DNA from: CAYYYP01 sp964475985
GTDB taxonomy: Bacteria; Bdellovibrionota; UBA1018; CAYHWW01
Assembly: GCA_964475985.1 (NCBI GenBank)
Contig: CAYYYP010000042.1
Coordinates: 1-31,462 of the forward strand
Length of the DNA stretch: 31,462 nucleotides
Direction: 5' to 3'
Shown in pieces: positions 7,037-14,180 of this stretch (the first letter of the stretch is position 1; each line of letters starts with the position of its first letter). Made by a program: the position numbers and the translations under genes. The notes under the pieces are model-generated. The model did no database searches and was not told the DNA's origin. It saw only the letters and a list, made by a program, of their open reading frames with translations.

Positions 7037-7639
7037 ATGTTTATGGAATATTTAAGACCAATCGAACAACTCAAACAGTTGGCAAAACTGTACCAGGTCG
7101 CAATCCTGGTTCTCGCAGGCCTTCTGGGGATTTCTCTCGTAGCCGTGCCATCTATCGTCAAAAAAGAAAATCCCATCGTCATCAATGAAGACAGCGTTGC
7201 CCGCATCGCAGAGGTTGACCCCTGGAAAATCACCACAACACGCATGGAAGGGTTTGCGAAACTTTATCTGCTGAACCGCTTTGAATGGAATCGTGAGGAT
7301 TTTTCACGAAAAAAAGAAAAGCTCAAATCCATCACTACGGATTCAGTCTATCAAAAATACAAAGAGTCTTTCACCCAGTTTGAAGCTCTAGCTCAGAACC
7401 AGGCTGCCAAGAGCTATTATGTGCTTGAGGGTTTTGGATTTTCAAATGCGCAAAAGAAAATCGAAGTGCGCATCACACGGATTATCCGCATTCGAAACGT
7501 CGGCATGGCTACACCACTCACCGTAAGGCTCAGTTACCAAGAAACGGCCGTCAATGCTGAGAATCCTTACGGGCTTATCATTGATGGTATTGAAGAATCG
7601 GAAGTACCAAGCGATGCGCCGCAAGGAGCAGGACAATGA
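7037..7639 (+). CDS. virB8: VirB8/TraE-like assembly protein
   Basis: A 200-residue bitopic protein: a short cytoplasmic N-terminus, one membrane helix at about residues 19-40, and a periplasmic domain. The domain carries the pattern RIIRIRNVGMATPLTVRLSY and then NPYGLIIDGIEESEV, which resembles the C-terminal region of VirB8/TraE proteins (strand-rich NTF2-like fold). The ATG at 7037 has AAAAGGA at about 7026-7032; an ATG at 7024 is in another frame and opens only about fifty codons, so it is ignored. The gene overlaps the VirB9-like gene by four bases. The resemblance is slightly closer to F-type TraE than to VirB8. Confidence 0.75.
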   Translation: MFMEYLRPIEQLKQLAKLYQVAILVLAGLLGISLVAVPSIVKKENPIVINEDSVARIAEVDPWKITTTRMEGFAKLYLLNRFEWNREDFSRKKEKLKSITTDSVYQKYKESFTQFEALAQNQAAKSYYVLEGFGFSNAQKKIEVRITRIIRIRNVGMATPLTVRLSYQETAVNAENPYGLIIDGIEESEVPSDAPQGAGQ

Positions 7640-8331
7640 GTGCAAAGCTAATGTCTGCGATTCTTGCGGCAAGTCTTGCCATGGGTCTTCTCACCTTGGC
7701 CGTTGCCCCACGAGAAAGTGTGGCAGGTCAGATTCGCAAGATGTATCTGACGGAAAATAAACCGGGCATGGTCACACTTGCCTTTGGTAAGACCACAGTT
7801 CTTCCTTTTTTTAGTAAACCCGCAAGAGTAGTACCCGGAAGCCCAGAGAAAATTCAAATCGATTTTGTAGGAAAAGATCTCGCAATAACACCGCTTGCCC
7901 CTAACCCTGGAAACTTGATTGTTTATACTACGTCTGGGCGCTACGTTATTTTATTTAAGATTGGCTCTGCCTCATCTTACGATGATGTCGTTGAAATTGA
8001 ACCGGGCAGATTTCACCAAGCAGTCAGAACTCTCAGGCTACTAGAAGATTCCTTTCGAGCAGAGACCATCGAGCTTCAGTTCAAGCCACGCCGAGGCTCA
8101 ACCCTTGGGGGCAGATCTAAATCCATGGTGGTGTCTGTTTCCACAGATGCAAAACGAGTGGAATCTGAAGATCTTCAAGACTTCTTGGCAAACCTTGGCC
8201 GCGTTCATTGCGATGGTTGCCGGGTCACGAGCGCCCAGGGTGTCGCCCATCTTCTTTGCACCCAACCGATCAGAACTCTGAACTGCGCGAGTCCGCAAGG
8301 GCGGCTTGTCATTAAAAGGATAATCCCATGA
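7636..8331 (+). CDS. virB9: VirB9/TraK-like outer-membrane-complex protein with Cys-rich C-terminus
   Basis: A 231-residue periplasmic protein. The signal peptide ends near residue 30 (SVA/GQ). Residues 31-125 are beta-rich (GMVTLAFGKTTVLPF, GRYVILFKIG), as in the N-terminal domain of VirB9/TraK. The C-terminal quarter holds four cysteines, at 192, 195, 208 and 217 (HCDGC, LLC, LNC), which could form two disulfides in the periplasm; classical VirB9 lacks such a cluster. The order VirB8, this gene, VirB10, all with four-base overlaps, is the main support. The identification is less certain than its neighbours because the C-terminal VirB9 beta-sandwich is not obvious. Confidence 0.65.
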   Translation: MSAKLMSAILAASLAMGLLTLAVAPRESVAGQIRKMYLTENKPGMVTLAFGKTTVLPFFSKPARVVPGSPEKIQIDFVGKDLAITPLAPNPGNLIVYTTSGRYVILFKIGSASSYDDVVEIEPGRFHQAVRTLRLLEDSFRAETIELQFKPRRGSTLGGRSKSMVVSVSTDAKRVESEDLQDFLANLGRVHCDGCRVTSAQGVAHLLCTQPIRTLNCASPQGRLVIKRIIP

Positions 8332-9299
8332 TGGCCACGATTAAAAACATGCAATGGACTGACAAGGTGACGATTTCTCGTCACCTTGTCTTTGCCGCCA
8401 TTATCGTTCTGTTGCTCATCATCCTCTGGTTTAAACTAAAACCATATACGGCTGGTCAGCGCAAGATTGTCATTCACAACAAGTGGGATTCTTCGTCTAC
8501 GACGGCCCGTTCGCGGGCTGATGCTCAAGCCAGAGCTGAGCTTTCCCGCTCCAATCTCGACACCTCCCATTCTGTTGGAAGGTCAGGTGATACAACGGCC
8601 GGCACGGCTCGGCCTTACGGTGCATCACATGGTGGAAGACATTCCTCCACTACCGTGAACTCACAAAACGCAAGTCGAGTGCTGGAACGCCCCCTATTTG
8701 ACAACATGACGGTGACTCTTTCGGCCGTACTCGTAAGCGGCATCACGACCACGTCTCAATCTGAATCGGGTGGCCTGGGTGTTGAGGCCAGAGTGACTGG
8801 AATGGTCGCAGGCGATGCCACTCCAATGGATTTTGGTGACGCGGCCGTAAATGGTGCAAGTCTGCAAGGTGTAGCGGCGCCACAGTTTCAACTTAAGAAA
8901 ATGAACTTACAGTTTACGGAATTTGTAGCGGCCGATGGTAAACGCTACCCCGTGATGGCCGTAGCCATTGATCCTGAGACCAAGGCCTTGGGGGTGAACG
9001 CCAGTTACTCCTCCGGCATCGCTTCTCGTCTGTTGGGAGTCACCATTGGGCGAGCCCTGCAGACGACGGATCAGTTCGTCACTTCGCGGGTTTTAGAAAA
9101 CACGGGTGATGCAGACTCAATTCGCCGCGAATTCACCCGCCAAAGTCTTGAGGCAACTCAACAACCAACCAATGAACTGAACCAAGAGGTGACCCGGGAC
9201 TTAAGAGAGACCCGCGCTGTGCTGAGTCTTTCGGCAGGCACACCGCTGCTGATTCGCCTCAAGGCAGCAGCACCAGGTTCAGGGAGACTACGATTATGA
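8328..9299 (+). CDS. virB10: VirB10/TraB/TrbI-like envelope-spanning scaffold
   Basis: A 323-residue protein with a cytoplasmic N-terminus and one membrane helix at about residues 19-36. A Ser/Thr/Gly/Arg-rich linker runs from about 45 to 115, and a C-terminal beta domain follows. The domain opens LSAVLVSGITTTSQS and contains GDATPMDFGDAAVNG, like the VirB10/TrbI C-terminal barrel that, in the family, links inner and outer membranes. It is shorter than the roughly 380-450 residues usual for VirB10, and its linker is not strongly Pro-rich. The last part ends AGTPLLIRLKAA, similar to the usual final strand. Four-base overlaps with both neighbours. Confidence 0.75.
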   Translation: MMATIKNMQWTDKVTISRHLVFAAIIVLLLIILWFKLKPYTAGQRKIVIHNKWDSSSTTARSRADAQARAELSRSNLDTSHSVGRSGDTTAGTARPYGASHGGRHSSTTVNSQNASRVLERPLFDNMTVTLSAVLVSGITTTSQSESGGLGVEARVTGMVAGDATPMDFGDAAVNGASLQGVAAPQFQLKKMNLQFTEFVAADGKRYPVMAVAIDPETKALGVNASYSSGIASRLLGVTIGRALQTTDQFVTSRVLENTGDADSIRREFTRQSLEATQQPTNELNQEVTRDLRETRAVLSLSAGTPLLIRLKAAAPGSGRLRL

Positions 9300-10672
9300 A
9301 TAATAAATTTATGCCCACACCAGCGGGCCAGTTTCTTCGCTGCCTTGATATCACAGCAAGTCAGTTCTTTTTAAATGCTGAGTATTTCTACTTCTTAGTC
9401 ATCGGCATTCTCGTCGGCATCTTGGGAACCAGCTCATTTGGTTTCTTCGGGATGCTCGGCTGGGTTCTATGGGGCGTGCTCATGGGGGTCCTTGGAGTGG
9501 CCTCCGTCATCATTCCCATTGACCGCGCCTTTTGCACTCTGTCGCTTGATTTCAACCGGGGGTTTGGACGGCCGACTTGGATCGTACAGGGAAAATATCC
9601 TGCCGCTCGTGATGTCATTCGCATCAGAGACGCGGGCTATGCAGCATCCGATTACGAGACCCACAAAGAGCAGATCGCAGCGCGTTTGGCTCAACCTATC
9701 AAATCAATTCGAAAGCCCTCCATGAACATCAAGATTATTGAAGTCGTGCTCAAACGATCCTCTATTCCAAGTGTTTTGGCATTTGAAGCGCTACCACTTT
9801 CGAACCTGCAACAAGGCGAATTTTATATCGGCCAAAGTGATGATGGGATTGAAAAGCTAACGCTGACCAAGATGATTCACATGCTCGTGGCCGGCCAGAC
9901 CGGCAGCGGTAAAACGAGTTTCTTAAAATTCCTTTTGCTCTGCATTTTAGGTCGCAGCAAAAATGCGCACGTGGCACTGATCGACATGAAGGGTGGTATT
10001 GATTTCCAGGCCTTCGTAGATTTGCCGAACCTTGAAATGGTTGAAACCTATGACACGGCCGATATCTTGCTTGATAAACTTGTAAGCCTCTATGAAAAGA
10101 GGCGCGATTACATCAAATCAAAAAAGAAATCCAATTGGGCGGAACTCTCGATCAAGGATCTTGAAAAAGATGAGACCTTTAAGGGTCAACCCATCGGACC
10201 CGTCATCGTCATGGTTGACGAGATGGCAGAGCTTTCAAAAAAAGCTACGGCCGCAGCAGCTGGCAGCGATCTTCAAGAAAAGATTGCGATGCTCGCAAGG
10301 CTCTCGCGATTCACCGGGATTCACTTAATCCTCGGCACGCAGCGCCCAGATAAAACTACCATATCGATGCAAAGCAAGGAAAATCTCCCCACTCGCGTGG
10401 CCTTCTCCGTACCCTCGGTTCACGCCTCCACCCTTGTGGTGGGCGATATGACGGCAAGCACCTTGGGAAGTCATCCGGGACGAGCGGTGTTTGTGCATTC
10501 AACAAGCAAAGTGGTTCAAACGCCCTTGGCGCCCGTGTCCGCTTGTGAAGCCACTGTGGCATCCATCGCCGAAAAACTAAAGCACGCTGGCTATGATCGA
10601 AGTATCTTGAAGGACGTTTCCTCGGGGCCCGAACCTTCAGCGCCACCGAAGCTAAATGAGGTGAGTAAATGA
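9296..10672 (+). CDS. FtsK/SpoIIIE-type DNA translocase, putative coupling protein
   Basis: A 458-residue membrane-anchored ATPase. Two hydrophobic segments lie at about residues 32-50 and 53-73. The FtsK/SpoIIIE motor begins near residue 175: Walker A GQTGSGKT at 200-207, the FtsK signature VALIDMKGGIDF at about 226-237, and Walker B VIVMVDEMAEL with D308/E309. HLILGTQRPDK at about 343-353 is another FtsK hallmark. VirD4/TraG coupling proteins lack this set. Similar translocases (TcpA, Orf21 of Tn916) serve as DNA pumps in Gram-positive conjugative elements. In this operon it most likely feeds DNA to the VirB channel, replacing VirD4; the motor family is seen, the role is inferred. Overlaps both neighbours by four bases. 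Confidence 0.85.
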   Translation: MNNKFMPTPAGQFLRCLDITASQFFLNAEYFYFLVIGILVGILGTSSFGFFGMLGWVLWGVLMGVLGVASVIIPIDRAFCTLSLDFNRGFGRPTWIVQGKYPAARDVIRIRDAGYAASDYETHKEQIAARLAQPIKSIRKPSMNIKIIEVVLKRSSIPSVLAFEALPLSNLQQGEFYIGQSDDGIEKLTLTKMIHMLVAGQTGSGKTSFLKFLLLCILGRSKNAHVALIDMKGGIDFQAFVDLPNLEMVETYDTADILLDKLVSLYEKRRDYIKSKKKSNWAELSIKDLEKDETFKGQPIGPVIVMVDEMAELSKKATAAAAGSDLQEKIAMLARLSRFTGIHLILGTQRPDKTTISMQSKENLPTRVAFSVPSVHASTLVVGDMTASTLGSHPGRAVFVHSTSKVVQTPLAPVSACEATVASIAEKLKHAGYDRSILKDVSSGPEPSAPPKLNEVSK

Positions 10673-11499
10673 ATTCTCCTCGTCACTTCATTTTACATCA
10701 AGCACTTCGATTCGGAGCAATCTCGATGAGACAATTGCTGCAGTTGTGCGGCAAAATGCGTTGTCAGCGAAGTCTATACTTGGATGTGCAAAAACTTGCC
10801 AGGTCCGGCTATCTCACGCGCGTTTCTCACCCGGAAAGGTTTCAAATCGTCCTGATGGCTACCGAAATGGCTTCGTCCATGGTCTATTCACCCAAGTACG
10901 TTAGACCGCGCAAACCACGCCTGAAGGATCTCAACCACATGCTGGGGTGTGCTAGTCTTATGCTTGAACTTACCCGCTACAGTAACGTCACAGGAATTGC
11001 CACCGAGTTTGAACTCACACCAGCGGAAGTCAAAGATTTCTCTTTAGCCCGTACCCCCGACGGGATTATTCAGGTCACAGGGCCTGATGGTATATATGAG
11101 TTGGCGGTTGAATATGAAGCCTACCAAAAGGACGCTTCACGAGTAGCAAAGATTCTTGAAACCTATGAAACAGTGTTCAAGGCCGGTGTTCAATGTGCTG
11201 GCCTGATCATTATTGCAGAGCCCGGCGCTGCCTTTGAACAATACAAAAAAATATTGATCAGCAAGACCGAACAATTTCGCCAACGAGTCATTCTCAAGAT
11301 GCCAAACGAGATTTCAAATCTCAATCCATCGTTCTTTGGAACGTTGCTTCCAAGGGGCTCCAATGCCTGTGCAAATACATTACAAAAAGCTCGTCTAAGT
11401 TGCATCGAGGGGATTTCATATTCCCCTTTGATTTCTATAGAACCATCCCTTTCACAGCCCCCTATAGATACAGATATAGAGGGTCAGTCAGTAATTTAA
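10669..11499 (+). CDS. Replication-relaxation-like protein (winged helix plus nuclease-like domain)
   Basis: A 276-residue protein. Residues 1-65 look like a winged helix (FGAISMRQLLQLCGK, then YLDVQKLARSGYLTRV). Residues about 85-235 form a mixed domain with TPDGIIQV and YELAVEYEAYQKDASRVAKI, the pattern of the replication-relaxation (Replic_Relax, MobT/MobC-associated) family, in which an acidic Asp/Glu pair sits beside strands of a restriction-enzyme-like fold. These proteins are found beside FtsK-type or TraG-type pumps on conjugative plasmids and are thought to handle DNA at the origin. The start overlaps the FtsK-like gene by four bases. A small hairpin near the 3' end (CTATA at about 11462, TATAG at about 11475) is visible. 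The family call is from pattern memory and needs a profile search. Confidence 0.6.
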   Translation: MNSPRHFILHQALRFGAISMRQLLQLCGKMRCQRSLYLDVQKLARSGYLTRVSHPERFQIVLMATEMASSMVYSPKYVRPRKPRLKDLNHMLGCASLMLELTRYSNVTGIATEFELTPAEVKDFSLARTPDGIIQVTGPDGIYELAVEYEAYQKDASRVAKILETYETVFKAGVQCAGLIIIAEPGAAFEQYKKILISKTEQFRQRVILKMPNEISNLNPSFFGTLLPRGSNACANTLQKARLSCIEGISYSPLISIEPSLSQPPIDTDIEGQSVI

Positions 11500-11515
11500 T
11501 TTTAGGAATATTTTT

Positions 11516-11878
11516 ATGAATTTTTTATGTTTAATTTGGATTCTTATAGTCTTTGGTATTTCGGGTTGTGCGCATAAAGCGCCAGCACCAGTATCGGATC
11601 AAGAAGCAGCAAGACTCAATAGGAATCTAGTCCGTGAGGCTGTCGTCTTTGAGCCTGGCTCTGAACAAGGCGCTATTGTCCCCGATGTTTCCTCGCCGCG
11701 ACTCAGAGCTAAATGGATCGAAGAGCATCGCGAAAATAATCATTTGGTTGAAGCGCACAGGGAGTGGTTTTTGGAAGGTGATGTCGTTCTGCTTAATATC
11801 CCCAAGCCGGCACAGTCTCCACCGCAGATTCAACAACAGCAACCACAACCAGGCCCAGGAGTGCGTCGTGAAAATTGA
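11516..11878 (+). CDS. Small lipoprotein, VirB7/TraV-like candidate
   Basis: A 120-residue protein with a short hydrophobic signal and lipobox GISGC at about residues 14-18, so it should be lipidated and anchored in the outer membrane. The mature part is polar and ends in a Gln/Pro-rich tail (QQQQPQPG). Small lipoproteins in T4SS operons often fill the VirB7/TraV role of stabilising the VirB9/VirB10 outer-membrane ring; this gene sits in the same operon but far from VirB9, so the role is only a possibility. A purine-rich TTTTAGGAAT site lies about 10 bases before the ATG. The next gene starts inside its last codons. Confidence 0.7.
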   Translation: MNFLCLIWILIVFGISGCAHKAPAPVSDQEAARLNRNLVREAVVFEPGSEQGAIVPDVSSPRLRAKWIEEHRENNHLVEAHREWFLEGDVVLLNIPKPAQSPPQIQQQQPQPGPGVRREN

Positions 11879-12206
11879 TCTTTCCTCTGAAGCCACTGAA
11901 GCTCTCATGAAAATTGCCAAACAGTTAAAGACCATCAATCCGTTCATTGATCGCACAAAATCGCAGGTGGCATCAGGAATCATCCTTGCTGCCGTCGATT
12001 GCCTTGATGATCGTGAAATGGAGGCGTTAGCTGACCGTCTGGTAAGCGCCGAAGGAAAACGAAAGGCGCTTCTCAAACGTCTTGGTGCGGTCAGCCAGAA
12101 GGCCGGCGTGGATGCTTTTCGTAGCATTGAGGCTGCGATTAAAAAGCTTGAACAGTCGATTGAAAAATCTGATCCGGAATCAAACTCAGGTGCTGCTTCC
12201 ACATAA
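11868..12206 (+). CDS. Small helical protein, possible ribbon-helix-helix DNA-binding factor
   Basis: A 112-residue protein starting at GTG 11868. A longer open frame begins at 11634, but it runs entirely through the lipoprotein gene, and AGGAG at about 11856-11860 serves the GTG. The N-terminus VKIDLSSEATEALMKIAKQ resembles a ribbon-helix-helix strand and first helix, and RTKSQVASGIILAAVDCL resembles the second helix with its Thr-Lys-Ser cap. The remainder is one long charged helix ending in a Ser/Gly tail. Ribbon-helix-helix proteins near conjugation genes often bind the transfer origin or repress the operon. I give this as an inference; it could also be an unrelated helical protein. It ends the operon and is followed by a terminator-like hairpin. 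Confidence 0.55.
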   Translation: MKIDLSSEATEALMKIAKQLKTINPFIDRTKSQVASGIILAAVDCLDDREMEALADRLVSAEGKRKALLKRLGAVSQKAGVDAFRSIEAAIKKLEQSIEKSDPESNSGAAST

Positions 12207-12225
12207 TTCTATTCTTTGGAACTGA

Positions 12226-12247
12226 AGGCCAGGGAAGGCCTCTTTTT
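12226..12247 (+). terminator. Terminator-like hairpin after the conjugation operon
   Basis: AGGCC (12226-12230), loop AGGGAA, GGCCT (12237-12241), then CTTTTT. The stem is only five bases, so termination may be partial, but the position 20 bases after the last operon gene and the T-run support it. Confidence 0.5.
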
Positions 12248-12322
12248 CCTGAGAAATCTTAATCGCATTTGAGCGAGCATTTAGTAAATTAAAATAGTTT
12301 TAAAATATAATTTTTTTCAAGA

Positions 12323-12359
12323 TTTTGGCGATGATTTTTTGATCTTTCTCTCGCCAAAA
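12323..12359. promoter_or_regulatory. 9-base inverted repeat before the excisionase/integrase genes (operator candidate)
   Basis: TTTTGGCGA at 12323-12331 is matched by its exact complement TCGCCAAAA at 12351-12359, with 19 bases between. The repeat lies 15 bases upstream of the xis-like ATG, just downstream of a very AT-rich tract (about 12285-12320) that probably holds the promoter. Such a site could bind a dimeric repressor or the excisionase itself and so control excision. It could also form a weak RNA hairpin in the leader. Confidence 0.5.
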
Positions 12360-12374
12360 CAATAAGGTTTTGTT

Positions 12375-12583
12375 ATGAATTCTTTCGACAGTATGCTCTT
12401 TGAAAAGTTGGTATGGACTGTAGAAGACGTGGACAANNNNNNNNNNAGGAGCTTGGTTGCTCCAAGCGGCACGTCTATAAACTAATTTCTGATGATCGAA
12501 TCCCCTACTCCAAAGTGGGGCGACTGGTCCGATTTTCGCGCGCGAACATTTGTGCCTGGCTTAACAATGGAGGCACGAGATGA
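12375..12583 (+). CDS. xis: Excisionase-like helix-turn-helix protein, interrupted by assembly gap
   Basis: The ATG at 12375 opens MNSFDSMLFEKLVWTVEDVD, then ten N (12437-12446). After the gap a different frame gives LGCSKRHVYKLISDDR, then IPYSKVGRLVRFSRANICAW, ending at TGA 12583. Together these form a typical MerR-like/excisionase HTH of about 70 residues (helix-turn-helix, then the wing IPYSKVGRLVRF). The two halves are out of frame by one base when ten N are counted, so the true gap is probably not ten bases (8, 11 or another length of the same remainder). The stop overlaps the integrase start by four bases (ATGA), the usual xis-int arrangement. Excisionases bend DNA at the attachment site to favour excision. 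Confidence 0.7.
12437..12446. other. Assembly gap of ten N
   Basis: Ten unknown bases lie inside the excisionase-like gene. The reading frames on the two sides disagree with a length of exactly ten, which suggests a placeholder gap. The fact that the two sides make one plausible HTH gene supports the join of the two contigs. Confidence 0.95.
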
Positions 12584-13956
12584 GCGACAATCAGTTAAAA
12601 TCAGCTCGAAACAACTCTGCAAAGCAGAGGATCGACAACCGAAAAGAAATGCCAGTCAAAAACAATCCTGGGATTTATAAGCTGTGCACTTTTGATGAAA
12701 AATCCCAGAAGTTGAAAGACACTGGGAAGTATCGAGCGATACGAAGAATCAAGGAAGGGACCTGCTTCAAAAAGGAGCAGGCCGTCTTTCTCAGTCTGAA
12801 AGAAGCGAAGGACTTTCGGATGGGCGTATTGGACAAAGGGTCTAGTGGATTTCAAGTCCACAAGAACACTAAAACCGATGACCGCCTGACATTCGCCGCT
12901 CTCATTGAAGAGTGGAAGCCGTTTCACTTCCTCACTGTTCGCAGAAGCACTCAGCAACTCTACGATAAAATGTTGCCTCACCTGAAGTTTTTGAATTCTC
13001 AGGCCGTGGATGACATCACAGCAAGCGTAGTGGATGGCCTGATTCAGTTCTGGGCGTCTGCTGAGTACCAGAAGAACGAGCAGCGAGAGTCATTTGAAAG
13101 AGAGCTTCGACTTCTTAGGACGATTTTGAATTTCTATCGGGAGAGAAAGAATCCTAGTTATCCTGTTCCTATTTTAGGGTCCCATTTCGAGGCCTGTAAC
13201 CTGGCCAAGAAAGCGAAAAAGCCGGTGGAGGTACTGACTGAAGCACAGTTAATATCTTTCCTGGAAGACTTTAAAAAAGGAAACACACCGCAATACTACT
13301 ATGTAGCCTTAACGCAATACTGCTTATCGTTACGAGTCAGTGAGGTCTGCGGCTTAAAGTGGGATTTCTTGGATTTGCCAAACAGGACCGCTCGAATCGA
13401 AGAAATCATTGTTTGGGATTATTGGACTTGGGAGCCCAAGCCCGCACCCCCAAAGAATGGCAAAGTTCGAATCCTGGTGATTCCTGAAATTTTGGCAATT
13501 GAACTTGAGAAATTGAAAGCCACGCGTGACCGCAGCGTGCCGTTAGTTTTTCACAAGAATGGTCACCCACTGAGTCGCAAGACTCTTTTGGCAGCCTACA
13601 ATCGTGTGCTGGATCGCTTAGGCATTAAACATCTGAGCGGCACCCACATTTTGAGAAAAGCATCAGCGACGCACGCCAATGAGGCCACGGGTGATATTCA
13701 TGGAGTTCAAACGCAACTCGATCACTCCTCTCCGAACATCACGCTTCGATACGTTGCTGCCACCACTGCGAAGAAGCAGAAAGTGGCCTGTGCACTGAAC
13801 GAAGTGTTGAAGGGAACACTCTCGGATACGCAGGGACCGCTACCACCAATGGCTCACGCTGTTGGTGAAACGAGCCCGCAAATGACCTCACAAGGGTCTG
13901 CCGTCCCACAGTGTCCCACACAGAGGGAAAAACCGAGATTGTATGTTGTGAAGTAA
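12580..13956 (+). CDS. int: Tyrosine-family site-specific integrase of the element
   Basis: A 458-residue tyrosine recombinase that catalyses integration and, with Xis, excision. An N-terminal basic arm-binding region (about 1-90) is followed by a SAM-like core-binding domain (about 105-190) and the catalytic domain (about 215-410). The active residues are visible: R252 in LSLRVSEV, H356 and R359 in THILR, H382 in LDHSSPN and the nucleophile Y391 in LRYVA. The C-terminus has an extra 50-residue Pro/Thr-rich tail. Length and layout suit phage- and ICE-type integrases. It starts inside the stop of the xis-like gene, and its stop lies 71 bases from the tRNA-Pro 3' end, the expected attachment site. 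Confidence 0.92.
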   Translation: MSDNQLKSARNNSAKQRIDNRKEMPVKNNPGIYKLCTFDEKSQKLKDTGKYRAIRRIKEGTCFKKEQAVFLSLKEAKDFRMGVLDKGSSGFQVHKNTKTDDRLTFAALIEEWKPFHFLTVRRSTQQLYDKMLPHLKFLNSQAVDDITASVVDGLIQFWASAEYQKNEQRESFERELRLLRTILNFYRERKNPSYPVPILGSHFEACNLAKKAKKPVEVLTEAQLISFLEDFKKGNTPQYYYVALTQYCLSLRVSEVCGLKWDFLDLPNRTARIEEIIVWDYWTWEPKPAPPKNGKVRILVIPEILAIELEKLKATRDRSVPLVFHKNGHPLSRKTLLAAYNRVLDRLGIKHLSGTHILRKASATHANEATGDIHGVQTQLDHSSPNITLRYVAATTAKKQKVACALNEVLKGTLSDTQGPLPPMAHAVGETSPQMTSQGSAVPQCPTQREKPRLYVVK

Positions 13957-13990
13957 GAGCGTAGATGCTTGTAAGTCGGTGAGATCAAAT

Positions 13991-14024
13991 AAAAAAAGCC
14001 CGCGAGATTTTCACGAGCTTTTTT
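13991..14024. terminator. Bidirectional terminator between integrase and tRNA-Pro
   Basis: AAAAAAAGCC-type 5' arm at 13991-14000 and CACGAGCTTTTTT at 14012-14024 form an imperfect stem with A-rich and T-rich flanks on either side. It could terminate the integrase transcript on the plus strand and the tRNA transcript on the minus strand. Confidence 0.6.
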
Positions 14025-14027
14025 AAA

Positions 14028-14066
14028 TGGTCGGGCCGACTGGATTTGAACCAGCGACCACTTGCA
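14028..14066. other. Probable element attachment site (right junction) in the tRNA-Pro 3' half
   Basis: Tyrosine integrases commonly recombine in the 3' part of a tRNA gene and restore it with element sequence. Here the integrase gene ends 71 bases from the 3' end of tRNA-Pro. The exact crossover cannot be placed because the matching repeat at the other end of the element is not in this window. The span given is the anticodon-to-3' end part, as a rough guess. Confidence 0.5.
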
Positions 14067-14104
14067 CCCCAAGCAAGTGCGCTACCAGGCTGCGCCACGG
14101 CCCG
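14028..14104 (-). tRNA. tRNA-Pro, anticodon GGG
   Basis: A 77-base cloverleaf on the minus strand. Acceptor CGGGCCG (14104-14098) pairs with CGGCCCG, followed by discriminator A and an encoded CCA at 14030-14028. The D-arm begins GCGCAGCCTGGTAGCGC, the anticodon stem is CTTGC/GCAAG with loop TTGGGGT, giving anticodon GGG (reads CCC and CCU), and the T-arm carries GGTTCAAATCC. The sequence is close to bacterial proline tRNAs. Its 3' end faces the integrase, so it is the probable integration target. Confidence 0.95.
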
Positions 14105-14133
14105 ACCGAAAGTGGAACTATTTATTCCGAGGC

Positions 14134-14165
14134 ATCATAACTACCATTGAAACTAAGAGAGTCAA
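14134..14165 (-). promoter_or_regulatory. Possible tRNA-Pro promoter
   Basis: On the minus strand TTGACT at 14165-14160 resembles a -35 box and TATGAT at 14139-14134 a -10 box. The 20-base spacing is longer than ideal. A GC-rich CCTCGG follows, and the distance to the tRNA 5' end (14104) fits a short leader. Confidence 0.35.
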
Positions 14166-14180
14166 CCTTGCAGTTGGATC

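Noticed and set aside
7024..7180. Short frame starting at ATG 7024 before VirB8
   Set aside because: About fifty codons in a different frame overlapping VirB8; the AAAAGGA site serves the VirB8 ATG at 7037.
11462..11482. Hairpin at the end of the replication-relaxation-like gene
   Set aside because: The stem is short with a bulge, sits inside the coding region and has no T-run, so it is not called a terminator.
11634..11867. Upstream extension of the 11868-12206 gene
   Set aside because: It overlaps the whole lipoprotein gene in another frame; the GTG at 11868 has a good ribosome binding site and gives a folded-looking protein.
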